A stretch of DNA of 64,000 bases, taken from positions 1,736,001 through 1,800,000 of the forward strand of contig OZ241749.1 in the NCBI GenBank assembly GCA_965200945.1. The letters run 5' to 3'. Each line of letters opens with the position of its first letter. Positions within the stretch are counted from its first letter, which is position 1. Origin of the DNA: JADCRZ01 sp965200945. GTDB lineage: Bacteria; Bacteroidota; Bacteroidia; Chitinophagales; Chitinophagaceae. The position numbers and the translations under genes were made by a program. Under the pieces are notes generated by a model. It was not told the origin of the DNA. It did no database searches and saw nothing but the letters and a program-made list of their open reading frames with translations. Shown piece after piece: positions 35,001 through 42,889 of this stretch.

Positions 35001-35145
35001 CACCTTTACAAAATATACCGGCCTCGATCCGGAGCAGTACACGAGCAACAACTCCCTCGGTGACGGGGTACGCGCTGTCGGCATCGACTGGGGCACCTAC
35101 CCTTCCGCCCGAATCTGGACCGCTGGCATAAACGTAAATTTTTAA
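32032..35145 (+). CDS. SusC/RagA-type TonB-dependent transporter
   Basis: A 1037-residue outer membrane transporter. It has a signal peptide ending near FLQAQ, an N-terminal carboxypeptidase-like domain (VNGTVTTATGTPLSDASITIRG), the TonB box region (EVVVVGYTSQRKKDLTGAV), the plug with SPLYVIDGIPT and VLKDASS-type motif (NILKDASSAAIYGARASNGVV in the sequence, here in part IYGARASNGVV), and a barrel that ends in an aromatic (VNF). SusC proteins import glycans together with a lid lipoprotein, here the next gene, 20 bases downstream. The start at 32032 (MNKPRLIALK) gives the signal peptide; the frame extends upstream without one. Confidence 0.95.
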   Translation: MNKPRLIALKICLAALPGLFLFLLPLFLQAQNPSGRTVNGTVTTATGTPLSDASITIRGTKQGTLTDSSGNFQLRVPGQGNTTLEISLVGYQTVTLALGSRSSLPVVLQEAASGLNEVVVVGYTSQRKKDLTGAVSVISNRDIASIPVGGVDQIMQGKAAGVSITAATGAPGDAIAVRIRGVGTINDNSPLYVIDGIPTKTGINEISPNDIESINILKDASSAAIYGARASNGVVIVTTKKGRSGKARLGVSAYTGQQTATNLIKMANTSQYIQAYNTAATNDGRALIPAAGQDTLANVNWLKEVLKPASINNLQLNISGGNESSQYIVSGNYYKQEGLVNNSSFQRANVRTAVTSSLSKIFKLGTNINLSYSKNRQVGTSGDGFGAGNPGASVVRYALFRTTATPVYNKAGQYVDLPARPDLFGDGLNPVAFADSYDRNFNNYAVLGNAFAELTPIANLKIRSDIGMNLQFTEYKQFFKTWGIDRFFNSPNSLAQSAANELNYNWTNTATYNMHFGESHALTLLAGSEVIKDDIKQLSASRTTFVDQTTNLQYLDNGMNAQQNGSNESHWALFSLFARADYSFADKYLLNFNVRRDGSSRLSPGKQYGNFFSGSAGWRIDQENFMKNVKQVSQLKLRASVGQLGNQEISNYAYTSLFGGTYYYPFGGTSVRGSSISAEGNPNIKWESSTQGDLGLDLGLFNNTLQLTADYFVKNTTGMLLSIPLPSSAGGVSGPVQNAGKVRNQGLELELTYRRQLTKDLHFTGTANFATIQNKVLSIAYSNPIVGGRIDNNYYATLTTVGHPIGAFYLLNMDGIFQTPLEVFTHAYQGPGIQPGDVKFKDISGPGGKKDGVINEYDRSFAGSPIPKFTYGFTGSFEYRHFDLSVFLQGVYGNSIYNQIRTDIEGFYRSFNITERVALNSWHGQGTSNEFPRLSWTGATNNKQPSTRFLESGSYMRVKNVQLGYNVPANWLSVLGISQTRVFVSAQNLFTFTKYTGLDPEQYTSNNSLGDGVRAVGIDWGTYPSARIWTAGINVNF

Positions 35146-35165
35146 TCCAACTTATCTCCGAGCAT

Positions 35166-36671
35166 ATGTTCAGATACAATAAACTTCTTGCCGGCATGGG
35201 TCTTCTGCTCCTTTTTTCCGCGGGCTGCAAGAAGGTGCTTGACCAGCCGGTGCTGGGCAGTTACCAGTCGGCCAATTTCTTTACATCCGACGCCAATGCC
35301 GGACTGGCGGTGAACGCGGCATACAACGCGCTTACTTTTACCGATGCTTCCTCCAACGCCATCTGGGTGCTGGGCGACGTGGCTTCGGACGACGCCATCA
35401 AAGGCGGCAACCCCGGTGACCAGGCAGATTTCGACAACATCGACAAGTTCAACATCCTTCCTTCCAACTCCGCAGTGGAAGCGGTTTGGAAACGGTATTA
35501 CGACGGCGTGCTGAAATGCAATGTGGTGCTCGACGGATTGCCCGCTTCCAATACCGCCATCTCCGACGCCATGAAGAAATCCGGCAACGCCCAGGTAAAA
35601 CTTCTGCGCGCCTATTACTATTTTATACTCACCAGCACCTATGGCGATATCCCGCTGCGGGTAAAGGTGGAAACGCCGGACGAGCTGCAGAGCCCGGCAC
35701 TGCCACAGGCCCGCATCTATGCGCAGATCACAAGCGATTGCATCAGTGCCGCTGCGGACCTGCCGGTGAGCCGGAGCGGCGGCGACCAGGGCCGTGCCAC
35801 CAAAGGAGCTGCCCTTGCCCTGCTGGCGAAGGCCTGCCTTTTTCAGCAGAAATGGGATTCGGCGGCCCTGCTGTCACAGCAGGTGGAAGCACTCGGCGTA
35901 TATAAACTGACGCCGAACTACACGGACAATTTCCGGGCGGCGACCAAAACCAATACGGAAGCGATCTTCTCCGCCTGGCATATCAGCGGGGGCAGTCCTT
36001 TCCAGGGCAACAACCTGAACCAGTGGATGGCCCCGCGGAGCCTGAACGGTTACGGCTTTTTCTATCCCACCCAGAGCCTGGTCAGCAATTTCGAAAAATC
36101 ACCCGGCGGCACAGACGATCCGCGGCTCGATTATACCGTGGCCCGCAGCGGGCACCGGTACTACGATACCACCTTCAACGCCAGCTGGAGCACCACCGGG
36201 TATATCACCAAAAAGAACATCCAGCCCCTGTCAGAAATACCTACCAGCATCAAAGGGGATGGTGCACTCAACTACGAGATACTCCGCCTCGCAGACATCT
36301 TGCTCATAGAAGCCGAAGCCTTCAACGAAGCCGGCAAAAGCGCGCAGGCGCTGGTACCGCTCAATGCGGTCAGGAAACGGGCAAGGGAATCGTACCTGAA
36401 CGATGCCACGTTGCCTGGTTCCGGTACGGTGCCTGCAGGATTGCTGCCAGATATCACCGTTACCAACCAGTCGCAGCTGCGAGACCTGATCCGAAAGGAA
36501 AGAAGATCGGAGCTGGCGCTGGAGTTTCACCGGTTCTACGATGTGATGCGCTATGGCAGCGCCTATGCCGCCACTGCGCTTTCCGATCAGCCGAACTTCA
36601 ATTTCGCCAACAACAAATTCTTCCCCATCCCGCAAAGCGAACGCGACACCAATAAAAAGCTGGGTAAATAA
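35166..36671 (+). CDS. SusD/RagB-family lipoprotein
   Basis: A 501-residue surface lipoprotein with a lipobox at SAGC (Cys21). The N-terminal tail (CKKVLDQPVLGSYQSANFF) and the C-terminal motif DLIRKERRSELALEFHRFYD are family hallmarks, and the middle has the helical TPR-like organisation typical of SusD. It forms a lid over the SusC barrel and binds the glycan before import. The substrate is not evident, since the only other gene of the unit is a LamG protein. Confidence 0.95.
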   Translation: MFRYNKLLAGMGLLLLFSAGCKKVLDQPVLGSYQSANFFTSDANAGLAVNAAYNALTFTDASSNAIWVLGDVASDDAIKGGNPGDQADFDNIDKFNILPSNSAVEAVWKRYYDGVLKCNVVLDGLPASNTAISDAMKKSGNAQVKLLRAYYYFILTSTYGDIPLRVKVETPDELQSPALPQARIYAQITSDCISAAADLPVSRSGGDQGRATKGAALALLAKACLFQQKWDSAALLSQQVEALGVYKLTPNYTDNFRAATKTNTEAIFSAWHISGGSPFQGNNLNQWMAPRSLNGYGFFYPTQSLVSNFEKSPGGTDDPRLDYTVARSGHRYYDTTFNASWSTTGYITKKNIQPLSEIPTSIKGDGALNYEILRLADILLIEAEAFNEAGKSAQALVPLNAVRKRARESYLNDATLPGSGTVPAGLLPDITVTNQSQLRDLIRKERRSELALEFHRFYDVMRYGSAYAATALSDQPNFNFANNKFFPIPQSERDTNKKLGK

Positions 36672-36686
36672 TTTAAACCTGATTTC

Positions 36687-37739
36687 ATGCGCATCTCCAA
36701 CATCTTCAGTCGTTTGCTACCGCTCGTTTTCACCGGCTGCCTGCTTTTTGCCGCCTGCAAAAAGAACGATGTGAAGCCCGACTACAGTTCCGACAAATCA
36801 AAACTGAAAGCCCTGATCGATTCCGTGACGCTGGTGTACAACGCAGCGGTGGAAGGCAGTAAACCGGGCAACGTGGCCATCGGCTCCAAAGCCGTGCTCA
36901 ACACGTCGCTTACCCTGGCCCTGCAGATAAATACAGGAAGCACCTTTACACAGGACGACGTGAACAATGCACTTGCCAACCTGCGCCGCAGCGCCCAGGA
37001 TTTCAACAGCAGGCTGATACAGGAAGTATCGGTGGCCAACCTGGTGGCCCAGTGGAAGTTCGACGGAAATGCCGGCGACGCGTCCGGCCACGGACATACG
37101 GGCCTGCTGAAGACCGGCTGGACGGGCAGCACACCCGCTACGGCAGTAGATGGCGGAATGATGCCTACCCTGGTGGCCGACCGCTTCAACCGGGCCAGCA
37201 TGGCGTACGATTTCGACAAGGGGGCCCACATCGAGGTGCCTTACGACGCTTCGCTCAACCCGCAAAGCCTCACCATCAGCCTGTGGCTCAAACGACGCAC
37301 TACCAATCCCAACAACTATCTTATATCACTCAACCGCTGGAACGGTTTCAAACTGCAGCTGCAAAGCAACAATTTCCTGTTCATGACCTTCCAGGCCGAC
37401 AACGGCTACCATGATGTGGACGACAATCCGGGCACCATTCCGCAGGATACCTGGACGCATGCAGCCGTATCGTATTCCAACGGTGCCATGAAGTTCTATA
37501 TCAACGGCGTACTGGTAAAAAGTGTGAACGTGACCGGCGTGCCGGTCACGTTGCCAACCCCCATCAATATGGCCATCGGCAACCAGCTGCCAAAGAGTGT
37601 GTACACCCTTACTGCCGGCGATTTTCAGTACGGCGGGGAAAACTTTTTTATCGGGTCGATGGATGACATCCGTTTCTATAACACCGCCCTTACCGATGCG
37701 GAGGTGCTCTCCATCTATACCATCGAAAAAAGCCTCTGA
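36687..37739 (+). CDS. LamG-domain surface lipoprotein
   Basis: A 350-residue lipoprotein (lipobox FAAC, Cys24). Residues 25-115 look helical. From about residue 115 a LamG/concanavalin-type lectin fold begins: NLVAQWKFDGNAGDASGHGH, then a strand-rich body with PQSLTISLWLKRR and DTWTHAAVSYSNGAMKFYIN, and ends with DDIRFYNTALTDAEV, all in the usual order. It is the third gene of the SusCD unit, 15 bases after susD, in the place often taken by a surface glycan-binding protein. It has no catalytic residues of a hydrolase that I can see. Confidence 0.9.
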   Translation: MRISNIFSRLLPLVFTGCLLFAACKKNDVKPDYSSDKSKLKALIDSVTLVYNAAVEGSKPGNVAIGSKAVLNTSLTLALQINTGSTFTQDDVNNALANLRRSAQDFNSRLIQEVSVANLVAQWKFDGNAGDASGHGHTGLLKTGWTGSTPATAVDGGMMPTLVADRFNRASMAYDFDKGAHIEVPYDASLNPQSLTISLWLKRRTTNPNNYLISLNRWNGFKLQLQSNNFLFMTFQADNGYHDVDDNPGTIPQDTWTHAAVSYSNGAMKFYINGVLVKSVNVTGVPVTLPTPINMAIGNQLPKSVYTLTAGDFQYGGENFFIGSMDDIRFYNTALTDAEVLSIYTIEKSL

Positions 37740-37744
37740 CGCTT

Positions 37745-37768
37745 ACCCGTCCTTACCGGGTCTTTGTT
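37745..37768 (+). terminator. Weak hairpin terminator after the LamG gene
   Basis: A five-base stem, ACCCG at 37745-37749 and CGGGT at 37757-37761, is followed by a T-rich tail. It lies a few bases after the LamG stop codon. The stem is short, so read-through is likely. Confidence 0.45.
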
Positions 37769-37773
37769 AACTA

Positions 37774-37807
37774 TTTGTCATCTTTTAGCGGGAGTCTGCT
37801 ATCTTTA
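37774..37807 (+). promoter_or_regulatory. Candidate Bacteroidota-type promoter upstream of the phosphatase-fold gene
   Basis: TTTG at 37774-37777 and TATCTTTA at 37800-37807 are 22 bases apart, close to the Bacteroidota -33/-7 pattern (TTTG and TAnnTTTG), with A for the last G. It would give an untranslated leader of about 135 bases before the ATG at 37951. No riboswitch fold was recognised in that leader. Confidence 0.4.
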
Positions 37808-37950
37808 CAGCCTCCGCATGCCATCTTATGACCTGCTTTGTGGTACTGTTTCAAGGGAGCGGACCCGCGATGCCTGCCTGTGAAAAACACTGAACAAGAT
37901 CCTTCTTGCAAAACCGGCCCAGCTCTTAAACCAAAGAAGTCAGCAACGGA

Positions 37951-39366
37951 ATGAACAAAAAAAGAACCCTGTTTTACCTGGTGGATGGTGCGCACGCGGA
38001 AGTATTGCCCGAACTCATCAACACCGGCGCTTTACCCAATATACAACGGATCATCGACGAAGGCACTTACCGCAAAGCGACCACCTGCTTTCCTTCCACC
38101 ACCGGCCCGGCCTATCTCCCTTTCCTGACCGGCCATTTTCCCGGCACCATGGGCATCACCGGCATCCGCTGGTTCGACAAAAAAGAATTCAAGCGGACGC
38201 GTCTCAACAAAAACGCGATGCGCTCATACTGCGGACCCGAAGCGGCCTGGTTCAATACCGACATGCCGGCCGACAAACCAACCCTTTTCGAGCTGCTGGG
38301 CGATTCATATAACCTGTACAACATGATCACCCGGAATGTACCGGATGAATTCGACCTGGGTAAAAAAGGCAAAGGCCTGCTGTATACCCGCGCCCATTTC
38401 CTGAAACGGCATCACCCCGTCGATCTGCAGGGCCACCAGCGGGTGATGAACATGCTGCAGTCTGGTAAAGACTTTGATTTCCTGTTTGCCGTTTTTCCCA
38501 GCGTCGACTGGGATTCGCATTACTACCATATCCGCGACAGCCGCACCCTCGAATCGTACAAGATCGCCGACGACAGCCTCGGGGAAGTGCGGGCTTTTCT
38601 TGAGAAAAAAGACTGGTGGCAGGATACGCTGTTTATACTTACGTCGGATCATGGGCTGACCCCAACGCATACTCACCTCGACCTGGGCGACTGGTTCACG
38701 GCACGCGGACTGAAATCGGTTTACTACCCTGTAATCTGGAAACGCAGCCCGAAATCGGCGGTGATGATCTCGGGTAATTCGTTCGGGAGTATTCACCTTC
38801 TCGACCATGCGGGCGATCACGAATTGAGGCAAAACGAGCTTGAGGAACTGATGGGTGCAGCGAGGATGCAGGAACTTATGAATGAGCGCGCGGTCGATTT
38901 CGCTGTGTATCGCGGGGAAGCAGAAGAGAGTTTTGTGGTTCGTAACGCGCATGGTCATGCGAGAATAACGGTGGAGGGTGATCACTATAATTATTATCCC
39001 GAAACAACCGATCCGTTCCACATCGGGGGGCCGGTACGCGTGAAGGGACACCGGGCGGCGCTGGAAGCCACTTTCAACACCGAATACCCGGATTTCCTGT
39101 TTCAGATACACCAGCTTTTTAAAAGCCGCCGTGCCGGTGATATCGTCATCAGCGCAAGGACCGGCTACGACCTGCGTGATTTCTGGGAATACCCCGAGCA
39201 CAAAGGGTCGCACGGATCACTGCATAGATCGCATATCCACGTGCCCCTGATCTATAACCAGAAGAACTGGCATACCCATCCTGCCCGCACCGCCGACCTG
39301 TTCGATACCATTTTGAAATGGAAGGGCATTCAGCCGGCATCGAGTGAAGGAGAACCGTTGTTTTAG
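37951..39366 (+). CDS. Alkaline phosphatase-fold phosphodiesterase/nucleotide pyrophosphatase-like enzyme
   Basis: A 471-residue member of the alkaline phosphatase superfamily, type I phosphodiesterase/nucleotide pyrophosphatase group. Metal and catalytic motifs are present: VDGAHAEVLPEL near the N terminus, FPSTTGPAYLPFLTGHFPG with the nucleophilic Thr, FPSVDWDSHYY and LTSDHGLTPTHTH, plus a late HKGSHGSLH. No signal peptide is visible at the N terminus (MNKKRTLFYLVDG), so the enzyme is probably cytoplasmic. The substrate is unknown; the flippase-like gene 49 bases downstream suggests a role with a membrane lipid or lipid-linked head group. Confidence 0.88.
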   Translation: MNKKRTLFYLVDGAHAEVLPELINTGALPNIQRIIDEGTYRKATTCFPSTTGPAYLPFLTGHFPGTMGITGIRWFDKKEFKRTRLNKNAMRSYCGPEAAWFNTDMPADKPTLFELLGDSYNLYNMITRNVPDEFDLGKKGKGLLYTRAHFLKRHHPVDLQGHQRVMNMLQSGKDFDFLFAVFPSVDWDSHYYHIRDSRTLESYKIADDSLGEVRAFLEKKDWWQDTLFILTSDHGLTPTHTHLDLGDWFTARGLKSVYYPVIWKRSPKSAVMISGNSFGSIHLLDHAGDHELRQNELEELMGAARMQELMNERAVDFAVYRGEAEESFVVRNAHGHARITVEGDHYNYYPETTDPFHIGGPVRVKGHRAALEATFNTEYPDFLFQIHQLFKSRRAGDIVISARTGYDLRDFWEYPEHKGSHGSLHRSHIHVPLIYNQKNWHTHPARTADLFDTILKWKGIQPASSEGEPLF

Positions 39367-39415
39367 CAAACCCTGGCATAACGTCTATCTATCCCAAACC
39401 TATTTTTGAGCGCCC

Positions 39416-40528
39416 ATGCTAACCACCAAAGAGGCCATACACGAAGACAAGAAAGAAGTGCAGACTGTTTTCAACCGCAAAGTGATCATCCAGGGTACGC
39501 TTTGGTTTGCACTGATCACCATTGCTGCCATTGCAGGCATCTTTTTCTATACCCATACCGGCTCCACGTTTGAAGCCCTTACGCATATCTCCTACAAATT
39601 CATTCTCCTTTGTTTCGGCATGCTGTTCGTGGACCTCATGCTGGGCAGCTGGCGCAACCATATCTATATCCGCAAGCTCGCTCCCGGCGTATCGCACTGG
39701 GTCAGTTTCAGGGCCAATGTAGCCAATATGTTCATGGGGGCTGTAACGCCGGCGCATGGCGGCGCGGGCCCGGCGCAGTTGTATGTGTATACAAGCAACG
39801 GCGTCTCCTTTATAGATGCATTTGCTGTAGCGCTGATCAACCTCGGCGCCACCCTCATCTTCATGCCGCTCGCCGGACTGCTTGCCCTGTTGTTTTTGGA
39901 CACAAACGCTGTGAGCGGCATCGTACCGGCGATGCTCAGATACGGGTTCAGTTTTTTCTTCCTGTTCCTGCTGGCTTTCCTGATCGCTTTCTGGAAACCT
40001 GTGTGGGTAGGAAGCGCCATCCGGCGGCTCGCTGTTCTTTTGTCGCGCGTATTTCCCCGCCGCCAGCAAAAACTGACAGCCTGGGCCGACAATCTCTTTC
40101 AGAAGATCTCGATGTACCAGCGTACCTGCGGCATCATCATCCGGCAGCATCCTTACCTGTTCCCGCTCAGCCTGCTGGTCACCACCCTGCTTTACCTGAA
40201 CAAATATTGCCTGCAATACGTGATCCTGCTCGGTCTGGGCGTACATGCCAGTCTGATCCAGGTCATCTCCATCCAGGTACTGATCCAGTTCATGATCTAT
40301 TTTGCACCGAGCCCGGGCGGCAGCGGTTTTGCGGAGGTCAGCATCTCCGTGCTGTTCGGCAAGTTCGTTCCAGCCGCGCTCCTGCCCATCTTCACGCTCC
40401 TGCAGCGGTCCTTCCTGCTGTTCTTCCCCGCACTGATCGGTTCATATGTAGTACTGAGTTTGTTAAAAAAACAAACCCGGCAAACAACGGTGCGGAAAGC
40501 AAACCGGGTTGTGAAAGAGGTTGTCTGA
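39416..40528 (+). CDS. Flippase-like membrane protein, lysylphosphatidylglycerol synthase TM-region/UPF0104 family
   Basis: A 370-residue polytopic membrane protein with about eight helices. The family features AVTPAHGGAGPAQLYVYTSNG and FAPSPGGSGFAEVSISVLF, each with a Gly/Pro-rich break in a helix, match the membrane half of MprF-type proteins. The soluble aminoacyl-transferase half is absent. Members are believed to move lipids across the membrane. It follows the phosphatase-fold gene in the same direction and ends 41 bases before a convergent glycosyltransferase gene. Confidence 0.9.
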   Translation: MLTTKEAIHEDKKEVQTVFNRKVIIQGTLWFALITIAAIAGIFFYTHTGSTFEALTHISYKFILLCFGMLFVDLMLGSWRNHIYIRKLAPGVSHWVSFRANVANMFMGAVTPAHGGAGPAQLYVYTSNGVSFIDAFAVALINLGATLIFMPLAGLLALLFLDTNAVSGIVPAMLRYGFSFFFLFLLAFLIAFWKPVWVGSAIRRLAVLLSRVFPRRQQKLTAWADNLFQKISMYQRTCGIIIRQHPYLFPLSLLVTTLLYLNKYCLQYVILLGLGVHASLIQVISIQVLIQFMIYFAPSPGGSGFAEVSISVLFGKFVPAALLPIFTLLQRSFLLFFPALIGSYVVLSLLKKQTRQTTVRKANRVVKEVV

Positions 40529-40569
40529 ACGGAGATAAATCAATCCCGGAATATACCAGCATCTCCCCT

Positions 40570-42246
40570 TCAATACTTGTTCACCCTCACCACTTCATAA
40601 GTCGTTAAAGTCGAAGACCGCGTGTTGTAATTTAGGAACGCCCCTTTGAGCTTGCTGATGGGATAGTGTTCGAAAGTTTGCAGCGTCTCCATCTGCCAGC
40701 CCTTGCGCGCCAGCAACTCTTTGTCGGGCCCGTGCACATAGAGCAGGAAAGGCGCCGGGGGGTACCGGTTGTGCACCGTGTCGATAGTGTAGAGGGGCTG
40801 GTGCAGATAGAACTCGAGGGCAAAAGCGTATTGCTGGTATACCTGCTGCGCTACAGGTAGCCGGGACGTGTTGTGCCGGTTGATCCAGAAAGCTGCCTCG
40901 CTGCCGGATTGGTACTGCAGCAGGGCGGGGTAAAATGCCAGGTTGAGGTACAGGTTGACCAGGATGGCCACAGCGGCTGTCCGCAACAGGGTTCGTCTTA
41001 ACTCTTCCCGTTTGAAATAGCTGTTAACAGCTTGCACCGCGATAAAGATCAGCAACGTGCTTAACACGCCGGCAGACGGGCTTTCATACAGCTGAAACCC
41101 AAATTCCAGACAAAGCTCCGCCACCAGCAGAAGTGCCATGACCGCCGTTTGAACTCCTTGTACACGCCGGACAGAGGCGCTGTTTTGCAATGTAAGCAGG
41201 TAGTTCGCCGTGAGGATCGCAAAGAACGGGAACACAATGTTGAGGTAATGCGGCAGCTGGAACCTGGAAGCGGAAAACAGGAGAAAAGTGAGCCCGGCAC
41301 CGGTGATACAGAACCACTCCTGCTTTGCGGAAGCCCGGAAATTCTTTCTGAAGAACTGAAACACGGCTGCATACAGCACGATCGACCAGGGCAGAAAGGC
41401 CCACAGGAGCGTGTGCAGAAAAAAGGAAGGATCGCCCTTGCCTTTTATAGGACCGGTATTAAAGAACCGGCCAAACTGGCTGTCCCAGAAAAAGAACCGG
41501 ATCCCCGACACACCCGTGCGGCCGAACACCACCTTTTCCGGATGCAGATCGAACTGAACCCACAAACTGTACACCTCCGGCGCAATGAAAAGCAGCACCA
41601 GCACACCAGCCACCAGCCATCTTACGTGAAACAACTCTTTCCATCGCTTCTTTGCGATCAGTTCACCGGCGATGGCTCCGCCGACCGGCACCAGCGCCAT
41701 CATCCCTTTGGTCATCAGCGCGCAGGCGGTCAGCAGCGAACCCAGCAGCAGGTGCATGAAACTGCGGGTACCCAGGCAGCGGTAAAAATGGTACACCGCA
41801 CCAATGATTAGCGCAGTCAGATACGGCTCGGCCCGCACATCGTTGTTTGAAAGCACGATGTGCTCGGCGGTCAGCAGGATCAGCACCGACCACAGCGCCG
41901 TCTCCCGTCCATACAGCCGCTTCGCGAACTGGTAGGTATAGGCTGCACCGCCCAACAGGAACAAGATCGCAGGTAGTTTGTAAGCCCAGGTCGCAAACCC
42001 GAAACACCGGAAAAACAGGGCCGACACCCAGAAAGGAAAATGCGGTTTGTCGAGCCATTCCTTTCCGTCGCCGAACATCTGCACAAAATCGTTGCGTACC
42101 ACCATATTCTTCGCGATGGAAGCATACAGCGCACCGTCCGGCCCCAGGATGGTAAGGAAAAGGGCGCTGAGGTTCAACAGCACCGCAGCTCCGATCATCA
42201 CATATAAAAGCGTGGGGGTAGATTTCCAGAAGCGCAGGTCTTTCAT
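40570..42246 (-). CDS. GT39 (ArnT/PMT-like) membrane glycosyltransferase
   Basis: A 558-residue integral membrane enzyme of the GT-C fold. The first loop holds LTILGPDGALYASIAKNM and EWLDKPHFPFWVS, which resembles the acidic loop and (E/D)KPP-like segment of ArnT-type enzymes, followed by about ten to twelve helices and a C-terminal periplasmic domain. Such enzymes use polyprenyl-linked sugars outside the inner membrane to glycosylate lipid A or other acceptors. It ends near the PAP2 gene (12 bases), in the same direction; the PAP2 product could recycle the polyprenyl diphosphate carrier. Confidence 0.88.
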   Translation of the reverse strand: MKDLRFWKSTPTLLYVMIGAAVLLNLSALFLTILGPDGALYASIAKNMVVRNDFVQMFGDGKEWLDKPHFPFWVSALFFRCFGFATWAYKLPAILFLLGGAAYTYQFAKRLYGRETALWSVLILLTAEHIVLSNNDVRAEPYLTALIIGAVYHFYRCLGTRSFMHLLLGSLLTACALMTKGMMALVPVGGAIAGELIAKKRWKELFHVRWLVAGVLVLLFIAPEVYSLWVQFDLHPEKVVFGRTGVSGIRFFFWDSQFGRFFNTGPIKGKGDPSFFLHTLLWAFLPWSIVLYAAVFQFFRKNFRASAKQEWFCITGAGLTFLLFSASRFQLPHYLNIVFPFFAILTANYLLTLQNSASVRRVQGVQTAVMALLLVAELCLEFGFQLYESPSAGVLSTLLIFIAVQAVNSYFKREELRRTLLRTAAVAILVNLYLNLAFYPALLQYQSGSEAAFWINRHNTSRLPVAQQVYQQYAFALEFYLHQPLYTIDTVHNRYPPAPFLLYVHGPDKELLARKGWQMETLQTFEHYPISKLKGAFLNYNTRSSTLTTYEVVRVNKY

Positions 42247-42258
42247 GTCGGTAAGGTT

Positions 42259-42837
42259 TTATACACGGGCGCCCGGGAACTGCCATCTGCGGAACACGAG
42301 GGCCAGTACATACGCAATGGCCGACCCAAGTCCGGCACCGGCCAGTATATCGAGCGGAAAATGTTTGCCTACATAGATCTGCGCATAGCAGATCAGCATG
42401 GCCCACAAATAGAGCCAGTACCAGCGCCGGCCCGTCATATAAAAGATGGCGCAGAACCAGAAGGTGGCCAGTCCGAAGTGGTTGGCAGCATGTGAAGAAG
42501 GCATGGAGAAGACGCCGCCGCACCCTTCGAGCCGGTGTATGATCCGCTCCAGTGAGGGGTCGTAGCAAGGGCGCGACCGGCCGATCATTGGTTTGAGGAT
42601 GCCGGAACTGATAAAATCGGTGAGCCCGACGCAGATTAAGGTCAGCAGCGCAAACTGCCAGGCCCATTTCCGGGCATGGCGGAGGAGCCAGTACAGCATG
42701 AAGGCATAAAGCGGTATCCAGGTGTACGCATAGCGCAAGGCGCGCATCGGCAGGTTTAGCGCCGGACTGGAAGCTTCAGAGTTGATTACGGTGAACAGAT
42801 GTTTGTCAGCTGCTTCCAGCCATTGCCACAGGCTCAT
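42259..42837 (-). CDS. PAP2-family membrane phosphatase
   Basis: A 192-residue membrane phosphatase with five to six helices. The catalytic motifs are KPMIGRSRP (motif 1), MPSSHAANHFG (motif 2, PSxH) and YVGKHFPLDILAG (motif 3, with the HxxxD element). Family members dephosphorylate lipid phosphates such as undecaprenyl diphosphate, phosphatidic acid or phosphatidylglycerol phosphate. The start at 42837 (MSLWQWLEAADK) begins at the usual amphipathic first helix; a start further upstream is open but unlikely. It is followed closely by the GT39 gene. Confidence 0.9.
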   Translation of the reverse strand: MSLWQWLEAADKHLFTVINSEASSPALNLPMRALRYAYTWIPLYAFMLYWLLRHARKWAWQFALLTLICVGLTDFISSGILKPMIGRSRPCYDPSLERIIHRLEGCGGVFSMPSSHAANHFGLATFWFCAIFYMTGRRWYWLYLWAMLICYAQIYVGKHFPLDILAGAGLGSAIAYVLALVFRRWQFPGARV

Positions 42838-42889
42838 ATGAGGAATTTGGATCGAAAATAGTAAAGGGATCGAAATTCTATGCCGGAAG

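Noticed and set aside
38305..39213. A 302-codon minus-strand frame opposite the phosphatase-fold gene
   Set aside because: A shadow frame; the plus-strand gene has intact metal-binding motifs.
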